From Candidatus Omnitrophota bacterium (GTDB lineage Bacteria > Omnitrophota > Gorgyraeia > Gygaellales > Profunditerraquicolaceae): a DNA stretch of 34,988 nt. Both the position numbers and the translations under genes were made by a program. The notes below the pieces were generated by a model that did no database searches, had not been told where the DNA came from, and worked only from the letters and a program-made list of their open reading frames with translations. Below are positions 7,942-17,057 of this stretch, in pieces. Numbering within the stretch: the stretch's first letter is position 1; every line of letters begins with the position of its first letter. The DNA is taken from assembly GCA_018825985.1 (NCBI GenBank), contig JAHKAP010000010.1:1-34988 (forward strand), written 5' to 3'.

Positions 7942-8868
7942 TCACGCTTCTACTCCTTGATTGACCAAAATGGCTGCCCCGAATAAACCGGCGTCGCTGC
8001 CTAAAGCCGCGGACAAAATTTTTACATGCCTGGCCTGCACTCTCATCGCCCGTTCTAGGATGGTTTTTTTTACCTCTTTAAAAAGTATCTTGCCGGCATT
8101 AGCCACGCCTCCGCCAATTACAATACAATCCGGACTAAGTAAATTTACCACCGCGCTCAAGGCTAAACCTAAGCGCCGGCCTACATTTTTCCAGATATCC
8201 GCGGCTTTTTTATCGCCCTTATTAGCCAGATAGCTTAATTCTTCCAAAGATATTTGTTTATGAAATTTACTCTTTGCCTCTTTTAAAATAGCGTTATTAC
8301 CTATATAGGCTTCCAGGCAGGCCTGGCCGCCGCAATTACATTTTGGCCCATATTCATTTATGGGCAAATGCCCGATCTCACCGGTGGCATTGGTGAAACC
8401 ACGAAATATCTCACCATTTATGATCAGACCAGCGCCAACGCCTGTGCCTAAAGTCAGGCAGAGCGCATTCCGGGAACCCTTGGCCGCCCCTTTTTTATAT
8501 TCCGCCAGGGCCATCAGTTTAGCGTCATTGTCTAAAAAAACCGGCAAGCCGATTTTATGCTCCAGTATCAGTTTAAGTTTTACCTCTTTCCATCCGGGTA
8601 TATTGGGAAGAAAATGGACTATCCCATTTTTCGCGTCTATAGGTCCGGGAAGGCCTATGCCTACTCCATTTATCTCGGTCTTTTTTAAGTTATTCTCTGA
8701 TATAACGGTTTTTACCGAATCCGCGATCTGCGCGATCAATCCGGCCTTACTGAAGAAATTCCTGGTGCTTAATACTGATTTTGACCAAATCTTTAAATTA
8801 TGATCCAGAAGGGCTATTTTTATATTAGTCCCCCCCAGGTCAATAGCTATAGTTTTCTTTAACGGCAT
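7942..8868 (-). CDS. ROK family sugar kinase (glucokinase-like)
   Basis: AIDLGGTNIKIALLD, LTLGTGVGAGLI, GEIGHLPI, CNCGGQACLEAY zinc motif. Confidence 0.9.
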   Translation of the reverse strand: MPLKKTIAIDLGGTNIKIALLDHNLKIWSKSVLSTRNFFSKAGLIAQIADSVKTVISENNLKKTEINGVGIGLPGPIDAKNGIVHFLPNIPGWKEVKLKLILEHKIGLPVFLDNDAKLMALAEYKKGAAKGSRNALCLTLGTGVGAGLIINGEIFRGFTNATGEIGHLPINEYGPKCNCGGQACLEAYIGNNAILKEAKSKFHKQISLEELSYLANKGDKKAADIWKNVGRRLGLALSAVVNLLSPDCIVIGGGVANAGKILFKEVKKTILERAMRVQARHVKILSAALGSDAGLFGAAILVNQGVEA

Positions 8869-8935
8869 AGTTTTTTAATATACCGTAAACTCATTGCCTT
8901 GGCAAGAGATATGTTAAAAATTTATGCAAAAAAAA

Positions 8936-9232
8936 TTACGTTAATCCCGGAAGATTAAATCCGGTTACATCCTTCATTTTCAGGGCAGCCAGCTCATGAG
9001 AACGTTTTATAGCCCTATTCCAAGCGTCCTTTAGCGAAGATTCAAGATTATTAACCTCCAGGCCTGCCAGGCCTACGGTTATCTTCACCTGTTTTAACTC
9101 CTGAGAGCCATTCATAGTCAGTTTAACCAAGCCATCAGAGCTTAAAACCTCAAAATCAATATTATCTAACTCTTTCTTTACATCCTGCATCTTTTTCTGC
9201 ATATCCATTAACGCTTTTAGCTTATCCAGCAT
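8936..9232 (-). CDS. YbaB/EbfC family nucleoid-associated protein
   Basis: About 98 aa, MDMQKKMQDVKKEL start, LVKLTMNGSQELKQVKI core. Confidence 0.83.
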   Translation of the reverse strand: MLDKLKALMDMQKKMQDVKKELDNIDFEVLSSDGLVKLTMNGSQELKQVKITVGLAGLEVNNLESSLKDAWNRAIKRSHELAALKMKDVTGFNLPGLT

Positions 9233-9320
9233 ACCCCTCTCCTATTATGGGGACAGGCCCCCTATTCATAAATAATTCAAATATATACTGATTGCATAAC
9301 ACATTTAACTTTTAATCTTC

Positions 9321-9372
9321 AGGGGACACTCTGTCGTAAAATATATTATTCCGCATAGACAGGATGTCCCCT
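9321..9372. repeat. GGGGACA-type inverted repeat
   Basis: AGGGGACACTCTGTC...GACAGGATGTCCCCT, 15-bp arms with two mismatches. Confidence 0.6.
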
Positions 9373-9442
9373 GTCTATTTTATAAAAGTGCAAACTGACT
9401 CATCAGAACCAATTATGCTTCATCAAGTTATGAAAAAGGGAC

Positions 9443-9498
9443 CTGACCCCATATCTCTGACCCCATATCTCTGACCCCATATCTCAGATTCCATATCT
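9443..9498. repeat. 14-bp tandem repeat, 4 units
   Basis: CTGACCCCATATCT x3, then degenerate CAGATTCCATATCT. Confidence 0.85.
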
Positions 9499-9502
9499 CA
9501 TA

Positions 9503-10570
9503 CTATAGAAAACAATCTTCCAGCACTTTACCATCTATGGGATGAGTTTTTAAGTTCAAAATATGGGCTATAGTAGCAAAAATATCAGTGTGGTGGACCG
9601 CCCGGTCTATTTTTATATCTTTCTTTATTTTCGGCCCATAAACATACAGCCATGTTTGCCCAGTGGAATCGTATTCACTATGTTGCATGTAGTACCTATC
9701 GCGGCCGTGATCCGAAGTAACAAATAAATAAGTATTGTCTTTATAGAATGGGTCGCTTTGTATGTATTTCCATATATCAAAAATCCTTTCATCGGCATCT
9801 TTTATAGCTAAAACGTAGCGGCCGAATGTATCATAATGAGCGCTATCCGTACCATCCATAACAAAATGCATTATTTTAGGCTTATACCCATTTAAAATTT
9901 TTTTAACTATCCGATACCGCAATTCGTTATTTATATCCCAAAATGACCAGGAAAAATTTATCCGTCCGCTAAATTTTCTAGAATCTGAAGAATCATCCTG
10001 ATTGACTAATTTATTGAAAGACCTGATCGAATTCAATTCCTGCTTATTTAATAACTCTTCCGCTTCGGGAGACACGTGTGCAAATCTCACCCAGCCCGGG
10101 ATTGTGTTTACATCGTAAACCTGATCAATATAAGCTATTGTATCTTCGGTATTCCAATGGCCGACTGACCAGACCTTACTTGAGGGAAGGTTATATTGCT
10201 TAATAACATATTGAAAGACCGACGGAACTTTTAAATTAGAGTATGAAGACATAGTTTTGCCTGTATTAATCGCCAAGATAGATGGCTGATGAAAAGGCAG
10301 GTTCAAATTAACTAAATTAGTATATAATGTGCCATATTTTAACATATTATTCCATAGGTTAGAGATATATTGATGGCTTTCATCATTGATAGTCTCGCTA
10401 TTGCGCACCCCGCCTAATGTGCAAATAATAATATTAGGCATACCAGGCACATCTTCAGCCGTGTTTTCCCTTGCAAAATAATTTCGGCTCAGGATAAAAA
10501 AAAATGAGCAAATTACGAGAAAGGCCGAGATTACTTTATAATTAATATGTTTTGACCTGTGCATCTTCAT
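9503..10570 (-). CDS. Alkaline phosphatase/sulfatase-superfamily-like membrane-anchored or exported protein
   Basis: N-terminal TM/signal, PNIIICTLGGVR, MDGTDSAHYDTFGRY, FVTSDHGRDRYYMQHSEYDSTGQTWLYVYGP, HHTDIFATIAHIL; start set at the ATGA overlap (the ORF track extends to 10618). Confidence 0.75.
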   Translation of the reverse strand: MKMHRSKHINYKVISAFLVICSFFFILSRNYFARENTAEDVPGMPNIIICTLGGVRNSETINDESHQYISNLWNNMLKYGTLYTNLVNLNLPFHQPSILAINTGKTMSSYSNLKVPSVFQYVIKQYNLPSSKVWSVGHWNTEDTIAYIDQVYDVNTIPGWVRFAHVSPEAEELLNKQELNSIRSFNKLVNQDDSSDSRKFSGRINFSWSFWDINNELRYRIVKKILNGYKPKIMHFVMDGTDSAHYDTFGRYVLAIKDADERIFDIWKYIQSDPFYKDNTYLFVTSDHGRDRYYMQHSEYDSTGQTWLYVYGPKIKKDIKIDRAVHHTDIFATIAHILNLKTHPIDGKVLEDCFL

Positions 10571-13500
10571 TCTACCTCGGATATTATCTTTTGACCGCGG
10601 ACTCCATAAACATAACAATTTTTAGTCCGGATAACAACCGGTCTTATATAATCAATATATTTATAATCATCCGGCAAATCAATTATTCTTAATACAGTTC
10701 CTTTTTTTAAATCGAGGCTTACTAATTTCGGCTTTATGTCCGCAATATAATCTTTCATATATTCGGAATATGTACCCGGGGGGTCAATATAGCGCTTAGT
10801 AGAAATTATAAAATTTGCCTTACCTAAATACTCCTCAACATTAGATATATTATCGAAAATTCCCCTTACACCTTCGATATCAGCAAGCCACTCCTCTTTG
10901 CCTTTTGTTAAATCCAATGACGCGATATAATATTTTTCTTTGCTATGATACGGCAGGAATATTTTATCGCCAGATATAAAATAATATTTATCCTTATCCG
11001 TATTATACAATTCCCCTCCGGTCCGAAAATCTGTTTTTTCCAGGCCAAAACCCCAAAGCTGTCCGTCCTGTTTTCCAAAATCATATTCCCAATTTAAGGC
11101 TAGAAATCCATTTATTAGTTTATAGCTAGCTACGCTTTTCGACGGGATAATCCTCAATAAATTATTGTTGAAGGTTTCCAGGAAATACTTGCCTTTATCC
11201 CCCATAAAAAATTTACTGTTTGATTTTCTTTTTTCCAGATCTATAACATATGCTTCGGGAATAACATTAAAAACCATAAAACCATCAATAAAATAAACTC
11301 CGTATTCCGTATCATTGTTATTCAGAAAATCCAGCAAAATCTTGCCCCTATAACTAATATCCCTGCCATATACACTAATCTCCTTTAGGGGAGACACAAT
11401 ATATATATTATCTTTAAAAATATGCATTGATTTTATATAATCATATTCCAGAGATTGTGATTTTTTGCTGAATCCCGTAGAAATATCCAAAGAGTACATC
11501 TTATTATCAAAGACAATAATAATGTCGCTATCAATGAATCCAATATGCGAGCTTATATTAAAGCTGTTTAACGTTTTGATATTATTTATATCTTTCATAA
11601 CGCTCCACAGATATTTTCCGCTATGCGCGTCAATTCCTACAACATTTACACCGTCTTTGATTATAAGTGTATCCTCATAAAGATAAGCTTGATCGGCCCT
11701 TGATGTTCTCCTGAACCATTTTATCCCTCCAAATTCATCAACACAGATGATTTGGTCGATCCTTTTGATTAAATAAAAATCTAATTCTTCACTGCCTTTA
11801 ATAACCTCGACCGGAAACGGTCTTAACGATTGTCCGTAAATTTCGTACTGCCGTTTTAAACCAACGCCTGCTTTCTTCTTATCAACAGGCTTATCTTTAT
11901 CGTAATTTTTTAACAACCCTACGCCATAAAGTAAACCCCCCAGCCTTAAGTTAACGCCATCATAATTTACTATTTCATCGGCGTATTTTTTATTTAAATC
12001 TGCAATAAAATCATTCCAGAAATTATCCTTAAATTTGTCCTTGTTGTCTATAACAAACGGTATTAATTTATCCAAGGAAATATTTTTTTGTTTCAATAGG
12101 TTTAAAATACTGCTTTTTAATCTGGTTTCTTTATTATCCCCCGTATTCAAGCTTATAGCTTCTTTTAATGTTTTAAGTAATATGCCCTCCTGTTCTTCTG
12201 TGTATTTTAAATCCCCGGTATCTGCAGTTTGATAGGCCTTAAATTCATAATTAAATAAATTATTCTCATCCGCGATAAAAAAATTATTTCTAGTTGCATT
12301 TACAAGCCATCCACCAAGATGACCACCAATCTCTTTGCATTCAATAGAATCTTTAGCTGCCTTAAGTAAATAAATAAATTCGCCGCACTTAAATAACGTT
12401 ACTTCTTCGCTTAAATAGCTTACGCCGGACAAATATCCCCCTTTTATTTCAAACTCATAGATATTTTTACCAGTGGATAATTCAACTACTTTCAGGACAG
12501 CATTTTTTGTAATTTTATTTGTTTTTTCTAAAAAAACTGCTTTATTGCGGCTTACCCGCAAAATATAAAACTTCTCCGGATCAACTAATACCTGCTTTTT
12601 TAATTCCCCGGACTTTGAATCAATCATATAAAAAAAGTCTGATTCGCGCGGTTTATAGCATAAGGTCTGGCCGGCAACCTGGATAAATTCAGTATCGTAC
12701 TTAATCGGACATTTATTATTGGTATATGGTTTAAGGCAAGATTTATTCCAGTATTCAAATATATTGTACTGCTTGGGTGAATACTTCCTAATCCATATAA
12801 TTGAGCCATTATCCGAATCAATTGAAATTATCGCGCCATAATTGGTGCCAAGTATAACCTCATTGCCATTAACGCATGAAATTGAGCAGGCAGGAGATAA
12901 AAAAGATGATGTCCCGATATAAGTAGTCCATTTTAATTTGCCATCTAAAGCGCTAAATCCGCAAATGAATATTTCTGACCTGGCATTAATAAGCGTCAGA
13001 ATTAAAAATTTCTTATTTAGGATAGGTTTCGCGCCTAAAGTAAATTCACCGAGATTCTTCTGCCAGGCAATCTTCGGCTCAAGTATATTATCAAGCCTCA
13101 GGGCAATTAACTTATGATCTAGCTCGGTAAAAAGCATATCATCGGACAGCAACAATTCATAACCAGCTGAATTTTCATGCAAATGCCTAAATGTATTGTA
13201 GAATTCATAGCCGGATCCATCAAAATTGCCTAAAGACCAGATCTCATTTGAAGTTTTAAGGTCTAAGCAGAATATCCTATATTCATTACGCAATATAACT
13301 GTATTTTTAAAAGTTACCGGAAAAATTAAGCTCTCTTCGTACTTCTTTATCCATTGCCTCAAATCAGTAGATTTAAAAAAGAAATCTCTCAAATTGTCAT
13401 CTTTTAACGAATATTGCCACCTCCGGATAGCTTTATCGTTATTATCCAACACCTTCAAATCAAGACCGGATTTATCTTGAACAGGGATGGATAAGCTTTT

Positions 13501-14019
13501 TTTACCGGCATACTTCGGATTTACCCAAAGCGTATCGTTTTTTTTCAGTAAATCATTTTTATTATATTTCAAACTCAGGTTGTTTTCATATACGCGCTCG
13601 GCTTGCGGACTTAATTCCCGGATGTTAGAATCTGGTATAAAATCGCCATAGAAAGGCGCATTTAGGGATTGCGGAATATTATTAATAAAAATGTTTTCCA
13701 CCTCATTAATTATATTTTCATCCTCCATTTTAGTTATAAATCCATCGATTAATTCTTTTAATCTTTTTGCTGAATCTAAACTTTCTATTTTATTTCTTAT
13801 CTCTTTTAGTTCTTCATATGGATATGTAAGCAATTTTTCCCGGGCTTTTAAAAATGCAATCACGTTATCGCCGGAGAGATAACTCTCTAATTTGTTTAGA
13901 CCGTCCGGGCTTAGCATATCCATTGATATTATCGATTCACAATCTTGTGTAGATGCGAATGCCCATCCAAAGAAAATAACACAGATGAATATATTTATAA
14001 TAAATACCTTCTTCAGCAT
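10567..14019 (-). CDS. Large secreted PQQ-like beta-propeller repeat protein
   Basis: Signal peptide; repeated blade motifs such as LDLKTSNEIWSLG, FSALDGKLKWTTYIG, ISIDSDNGSIIWIRKY, VGIDAHSGKYLWSV, LDLTKGKEEWLADI. Confidence 0.8.
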   Translation of the reverse strand: MLKKVFIINIFICVIFFGWAFASTQDCESIISMDMLSPDGLNKLESYLSGDNVIAFLKAREKLLTYPYEELKEIRNKIESLDSAKRLKELIDGFITKMEDENIINEVENIFINNIPQSLNAPFYGDFIPDSNIRELSPQAERVYENNLSLKYNKNDLLKKNDTLWVNPKYAGKKSLSIPVQDKSGLDLKVLDNNDKAIRRWQYSLKDDNLRDFFFKSTDLRQWIKKYEESLIFPVTFKNTVILRNEYRIFCLDLKTSNEIWSLGNFDGSGYEFYNTFRHLHENSAGYELLLSDDMLFTELDHKLIALRLDNILEPKIAWQKNLGEFTLGAKPILNKKFLILTLINARSEIFICGFSALDGKLKWTTYIGTSSFLSPACSISCVNGNEVILGTNYGAIISIDSDNGSIIWIRKYSPKQYNIFEYWNKSCLKPYTNNKCPIKYDTEFIQVAGQTLCYKPRESDFFYMIDSKSGELKKQVLVDPEKFYILRVSRNKAVFLEKTNKITKNAVLKVVELSTGKNIYEFEIKGGYLSGVSYLSEEVTLFKCGEFIYLLKAAKDSIECKEIGGHLGGWLVNATRNNFFIADENNLFNYEFKAYQTADTGDLKYTEEQEGILLKTLKEAISLNTGDNKETRLKSSILNLLKQKNISLDKLIPFVIDNKDKFKDNFWNDFIADLNKKYADEIVNYDGVNLRLGGLLYGVGLLKNYDKDKPVDKKKAGVGLKRQYEIYGQSLRPFPVEVIKGSEELDFYLIKRIDQIICVDEFGGIKWFRRTSRADQAYLYEDTLIIKDGVNVVGIDAHSGKYLWSVMKDINNIKTLNSFNISSHIGFIDSDIIIVFDNKMYSLDISTGFSKKSQSLEYDYIKSMHIFKDNIYIVSPLKEISVYGRDISYRGKILLDFLNNNDTEYGVYFIDGFMVFNVIPEAYVIDLEKRKSNSKFFMGDKGKYFLETFNNNLLRIIPSKSVASYKLINGFLALNWEYDFGKQDGQLWGFGLEKTDFRTGGELYNTDKDKYYFISGDKIFLPYHSKEKYYIASLDLTKGKEEWLADIEGVRGIFDNISNVEEYLGKANFIISTKRYIDPPGTYSEYMKDYIADIKPKLVSLDLKKGTVLRIIDLPDDYKYIDYIRPVVIRTKNCYVYGVRGQKIISEVE

Positions 14020-14024
14020 AAACC

Positions 14025-14495
14025 CTATTCCTTAATAACTTCTCTGTTCAGGCCCCCTGCCGGGCCTATTTCAACCACCTCTTGTATTTTTATCTTAAAA
14101 ACTACAAAATCCTTTTCTATCCCTACCTCAAAGATCTTGTGTTTTTTACCGGTAGTTATCCCTTCAATTATCCGCTTAGTGGAAAAGGTTACCTGTCTAT
14201 CCACCAGCTCTTTGGCTATTTTTTCATATTCCTCCCCTTGCTCTATTATTTTTACCGCGCCGTTTATCTGATAACCAGATAGCCCATGCAGATCAATAAA
14301 AGACAAAGAAGCCTTAGGGTTTATCCTTAAATTATCCAAAGTCCTACTTTTAGTATAATCTATTAGATAAATAAAATTACCTTCCGTCTTCAGGAAAAAT
14401 TTAGGCACGGCATTGGGCCGGCCGCTGAAATCGCAGGTACCCATACTCACGAATTCCCTGTTGGTTAAGAAATCTTTTATTTTATCGCTTAGCAT
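14025..14495 (-). CDS. Pyridoxamine 5'-phosphate oxidase family protein
   Basis: FVSMGTCDFSGRPNAVPKFFLKTEGNFIYLIDYTKSRTLDNLRINPKASLSFID; ATG at 14495 preferred over the TTG at 14510. Confidence 0.8.
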   Translation of the reverse strand: MLSDKIKDFLTNREFVSMGTCDFSGRPNAVPKFFLKTEGNFIYLIDYTKSRTLDNLRINPKASLSFIDLHGLSGYQINGAVKIIEQGEEYEKIAKELVDRQVTFSTKRIIEGITTGKKHKIFEVGIEKDFVVFKIKIQEVVEIGPAGGLNREVIKE

Positions 14496-14506
14496 AAACC
14501 TTATCC

Positions 14507-15136
14507 TCAATAACCTAGGTTCTCGCCCGCTACAAATATTTTTAATCTTCCCGTAACAGCTTCAGCTTCTATAATCAAAATCTGGCAACACATCCTTTTA
14601 TATTCCGGAGAAAAACATTCATCCTGGCGGCAAATTCCGTCGGATGAACAAGCAGACTGCCAATTCAGCCGCTTGCAATTTAAAGGCGTAGCGTATTCCC
14701 TAGACCTTTTGATTGCCTCTTCCAAATTAGAAACAATCTTATTCACGCCGGAAACAATAATCACATTTTTCGCGTAAGAAACTCCGCTGATCCGGTTACC
14801 GAAAGCGCTAAAAAAAACCAATTCCCCGGACTTAGCAATAGCATTGGGGCTGGCTAGGTAATAATCTGCCTGGGTTGCCCCGAGCTTTCTTAATTCCAGG
14901 CTTTCTTCCCGGCTTAATCCAGGCAGATAAGGATTAAAAACTTTATTACCTCTTGTTTCCAAAGCTTTTACTATGCCTATCTGCTCCAGGGTCTTAGAAC
15001 CGGAAATACCTACGGAAGATGAAACCGGTATTAACTCCAATATACTATCCCTGGCTTGAATTGCCTTTTCGCAATATATACCCTGAATATTCCTTTTTTG
15101 CCAATTTCTTAACAAAACTTCTAAATTTTTGTCCAT
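14507..15136 (-). CDS. LUD-domain (lactate utilization, LutC/YkgG-like) protein
   Basis: SSVGISGSKTLEQIGIV, ADYYLASPNAIAKSGELVFFSAFGNRISG, C-terminal cysteine-rich segment. Confidence 0.82.
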   Translation of the reverse strand: MDKNLEVLLRNWQKRNIQGIYCEKAIQARDSILELIPVSSSVGISGSKTLEQIGIVKALETRGNKVFNPYLPGLSREESLELRKLGATQADYYLASPNAIAKSGELVFFSAFGNRISGVSYAKNVIIVSGVNKIVSNLEEAIKRSREYATPLNCKRLNWQSACSSDGICRQDECFSPEYKRMCCQILIIEAEAVTGRLKIFVAGENLGY

Positions 15137-15140
15137 ATTT

Positions 15141-15620
15141 TTAGTTACGAATTATTTTTTTATAATCATCTTTAGGAAAATAATTCTCCTGAAGCCGGAT
15201 ACTCCCCTTATCATTAACTATTACATAAGTTGGCACGCCAAAAACACCATAAGACCTGGCCACGCTGCCAGCCTGATCCAACAGCACCGGAAAAGTTAAA
15301 TTGTAAGGCTCAATAAATTTAGAGACTTTGGCCAATGGTTCACCGATATTTATAGCCAAAACTTCCACCTTTTCATTTTTTAACTCCTCACTCATCCGAT
15401 TTATTACTTTTAGTTCCTCGCGGCAGAAAGGGCACCAGGTAGTCCAAAATAACATAATTACCGACTGTTTGCCTTTATAGCTGCTTAAGGTAAATGGTTT
15501 ATTATTTAAATCCGGGAGCGTGAAATCAGGAGCTGGTTTTGCCTCTTCGGTAAAAGCCTGTGTGGAAAAAACCGCGAACATTAAACTAAAAATAAAAAAT
15601 AAACCAAAATATTTTTTCAC
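15141..15620 (-). CDS. TlpA/ResA-like thiol-disulfide oxidoreductase
   Basis: Signal peptide, PAPDFTLPDLNNKPFTLSSYKGK, FWTTWCPFCREEL active site, FGVPTYVIV. Confidence 0.9.
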   Translation of the reverse strand: MKKYFGLFFIFSLMFAVFSTQAFTEEAKPAPDFTLPDLNNKPFTLSSYKGKQSVIMLFWTTWCPFCREELKVINRMSEELKNEKVEVLAINIGEPLAKVSKFIEPYNLTFPVLLDQAGSVARSYGVFGVPTYVIVNDKGSIRLQENYFPKDDYKKIIRN

Positions 15621-16289
15621 TTAGATTCTCCCTATGGCAGTGTAAATATAATAAACTCCCACACTTATCAATATAAACGCGCAGAACCTTTCAATATACA
15701 ATAACCATTTGCCTAATTTGGGCAGCCCGATTAAAATACTGCTGAAAGTTCCGACTATAATCAAGATTAAGCCCATGCCATAGGCAAAACTTAATAAAAG
15801 GGTCATGCCGTAAAATACATCTTTTTTAGTAAAAAGTACGGTCAGGATACCGCCTAACACCGGAGTGACGCAAGGCGAGATTATTAATCCTGAGCTTAAG
15901 CCTAAAAATAAAGTCGACAAATAATTATTTTTCCTGAAAATCATCGGCTTGGCCAAACTTGGCAGAGATAACTGAAAGACACCAAGCATAGACAACCCGA
16001 AAATAATCATAACCAGGCCAACCAGAATATAAGTTACCGGGTGAGCGGTAAACGAGCCAAAAAATTTTCCGGTTAAAGAAGCCAAAAGCCCGAGTATCGA
16101 ATAAGTAATAGCTATACCACTGACATAAACCAGGCTTAAAGTAAATCCGCGGCGTTTAGAGCCGCCTGATCTTATCCCGATATAGCTGGCGCTGATAGGT
16201 ATCAAAGGATACACGCAAGGCGTGAAGCTTAAAATAACACCTCCAAAAAAAGCAAAGAGGTAATCTATAGGGTTACCTGAGGGATTCAT
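15621..16289 (-). CDS. ccdA: Cytochrome c biogenesis / thiol-reductant transmembrane protein CcdA
   Basis: FFGGVILSFTPCVYPLIP and GLIISPCVTPVLGGIL CcdA signatures, about 6 TM segments. Confidence 0.9.
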   Translation of the reverse strand: MNPSGNPIDYLFAFFGGVILSFTPCVYPLIPISASYIGIRSGGSKRRGFTLSLVYVSGIAITYSILGLLASLTGKFFGSFTAHPVTYILVGLVMIIFGLSMLGVFQLSLPSLAKPMIFRKNNYLSTLFLGLSSGLIISPCVTPVLGGILTVLFTKKDVFYGMTLLLSFAYGMGLILIIVGTFSSILIGLPKLGKWLLYIERFCAFILISVGVYYIYTAIGRI

Positions 16290-16584
16290 TTATCCAGTTT
16301 AAGTATTTTTTTTCGCCGGCAATTATCGGAAGAGCAATAATCTCCGGGACTTCATAACTATGCAATGATTTAACCAGTTTTATGATCTTCGAGATTTTAG
16401 TTTTTTTTGACTTTGCCACTAATAAAACTTCGCCGGCTTTGTCGATCTTTCCTTCCCACCAAAAAAAAGAAGTGATATTGTCAACCAGATTAACGCAGGC
16501 AACCAGCTTATTTTTTAACAACTCCGCAGTGATATGTTCCGCCTCAATCTTATTGGACGCGGTAATAAAAATTACACAGTGCAT
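16273..16584 (-). CDS. cutA: Divalent-cation tolerance protein CutA
   Basis: FITASNKIEAEHITAELLKNKLVACVNLVDNITSFFWWEGKI, SYEVPEIIALPI; start at the internal ATG after the flavodoxin overlap. Confidence 0.92.
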   Translation of the reverse strand: MHCVIFITASNKIEAEHITAELLKNKLVACVNLVDNITSFFWWEGKIDKAGEVLLVAKSKKTKISKIIKLVKSLHSYEVPEIIALPIIAGEKKYLNWINESLR

Positions 16585-17048
16585 CTTTTCACCAACCTGG
16601 CTATCCTGCCGCCTAATCTCAAACAATTCTTAAGAGCCCTTGAATCAGGCGCGCCGATAGATACCGGCCCGTAATGATCTCCCTGAGGATCGCCCTGGAT
16701 AACCATACCATGAATAAGCATAGCGTTTATAATATCCAGGATAGTGGTTTCGTTCCCTCCGGCAATATTAGCGCTGGAGGCAAATGCCGCCCCAACCTTT
16801 CCTTCTAATTTACCATGGAATTTAACCGTCTCATCCAAAAGTTTCTTGACCTGAAACGCCATGGTCCCATAATAAGTGGGAGAACCTATAACTATCCCGT
16901 CGTATTTAAGAAGTTCGTCAGCGCGGGTATCTATAACATCTTTTAAAACCGCATCCACCCCTTCTTCTTTAATCCCCCGGGTTATTTCTTCAGCCATTTT
17001 TTTTGTATTTCCGCTTTGAGAATAGTAAATTACCAATACTTGAGCCAT
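16572..17048 (-). CDS. Flavodoxin / WrbA-like NAD(P)H-dependent oxidoreductase
   Basis: VLVIYYSQSGNTKKMAEEI phosphate-binding loop, GIVIGSPTYYGTMAFQVK. Confidence 0.88.
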   Translation of the reverse strand: MAQVLVIYYSQSGNTKKMAEEITRGIKEEGVDAVLKDVIDTRADELLKYDGIVIGSPTYYGTMAFQVKKLLDETVKFHGKLEGKVGAAFASSANIAGGNETTILDIINAMLIHGMVIQGDPQGDHYGPVSIGAPDSRALKNCLRLGGRIARLVKRCTV

Positions 17049-17057
17049 TATAACCTC

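Noticed and set aside
8360-8803. 147-aa plus-strand ORF
   Set aside because: Antisense to the ROK kinase; Pro/Ser-rich translation typical of shadow ORFs.
9443-9498. CRISPR array
   Set aside because: The 14-bp units are directly abutting with no spacers.
10571-10618. N-terminal extension MLCLWSPRSKDNIRGR of the phosphatase-like ORF
   Set aside because: Lies inside the PQQ gene in another frame; the ATGA-overlap start at 10570 directly precedes the TM segment and is more plausible.
13945-14271. 108-aa plus-strand ORF across the PQQ/PNPOx junction
   Set aside because: Opposes two coding genes and has no recognisable motif or ribosome-binding site.
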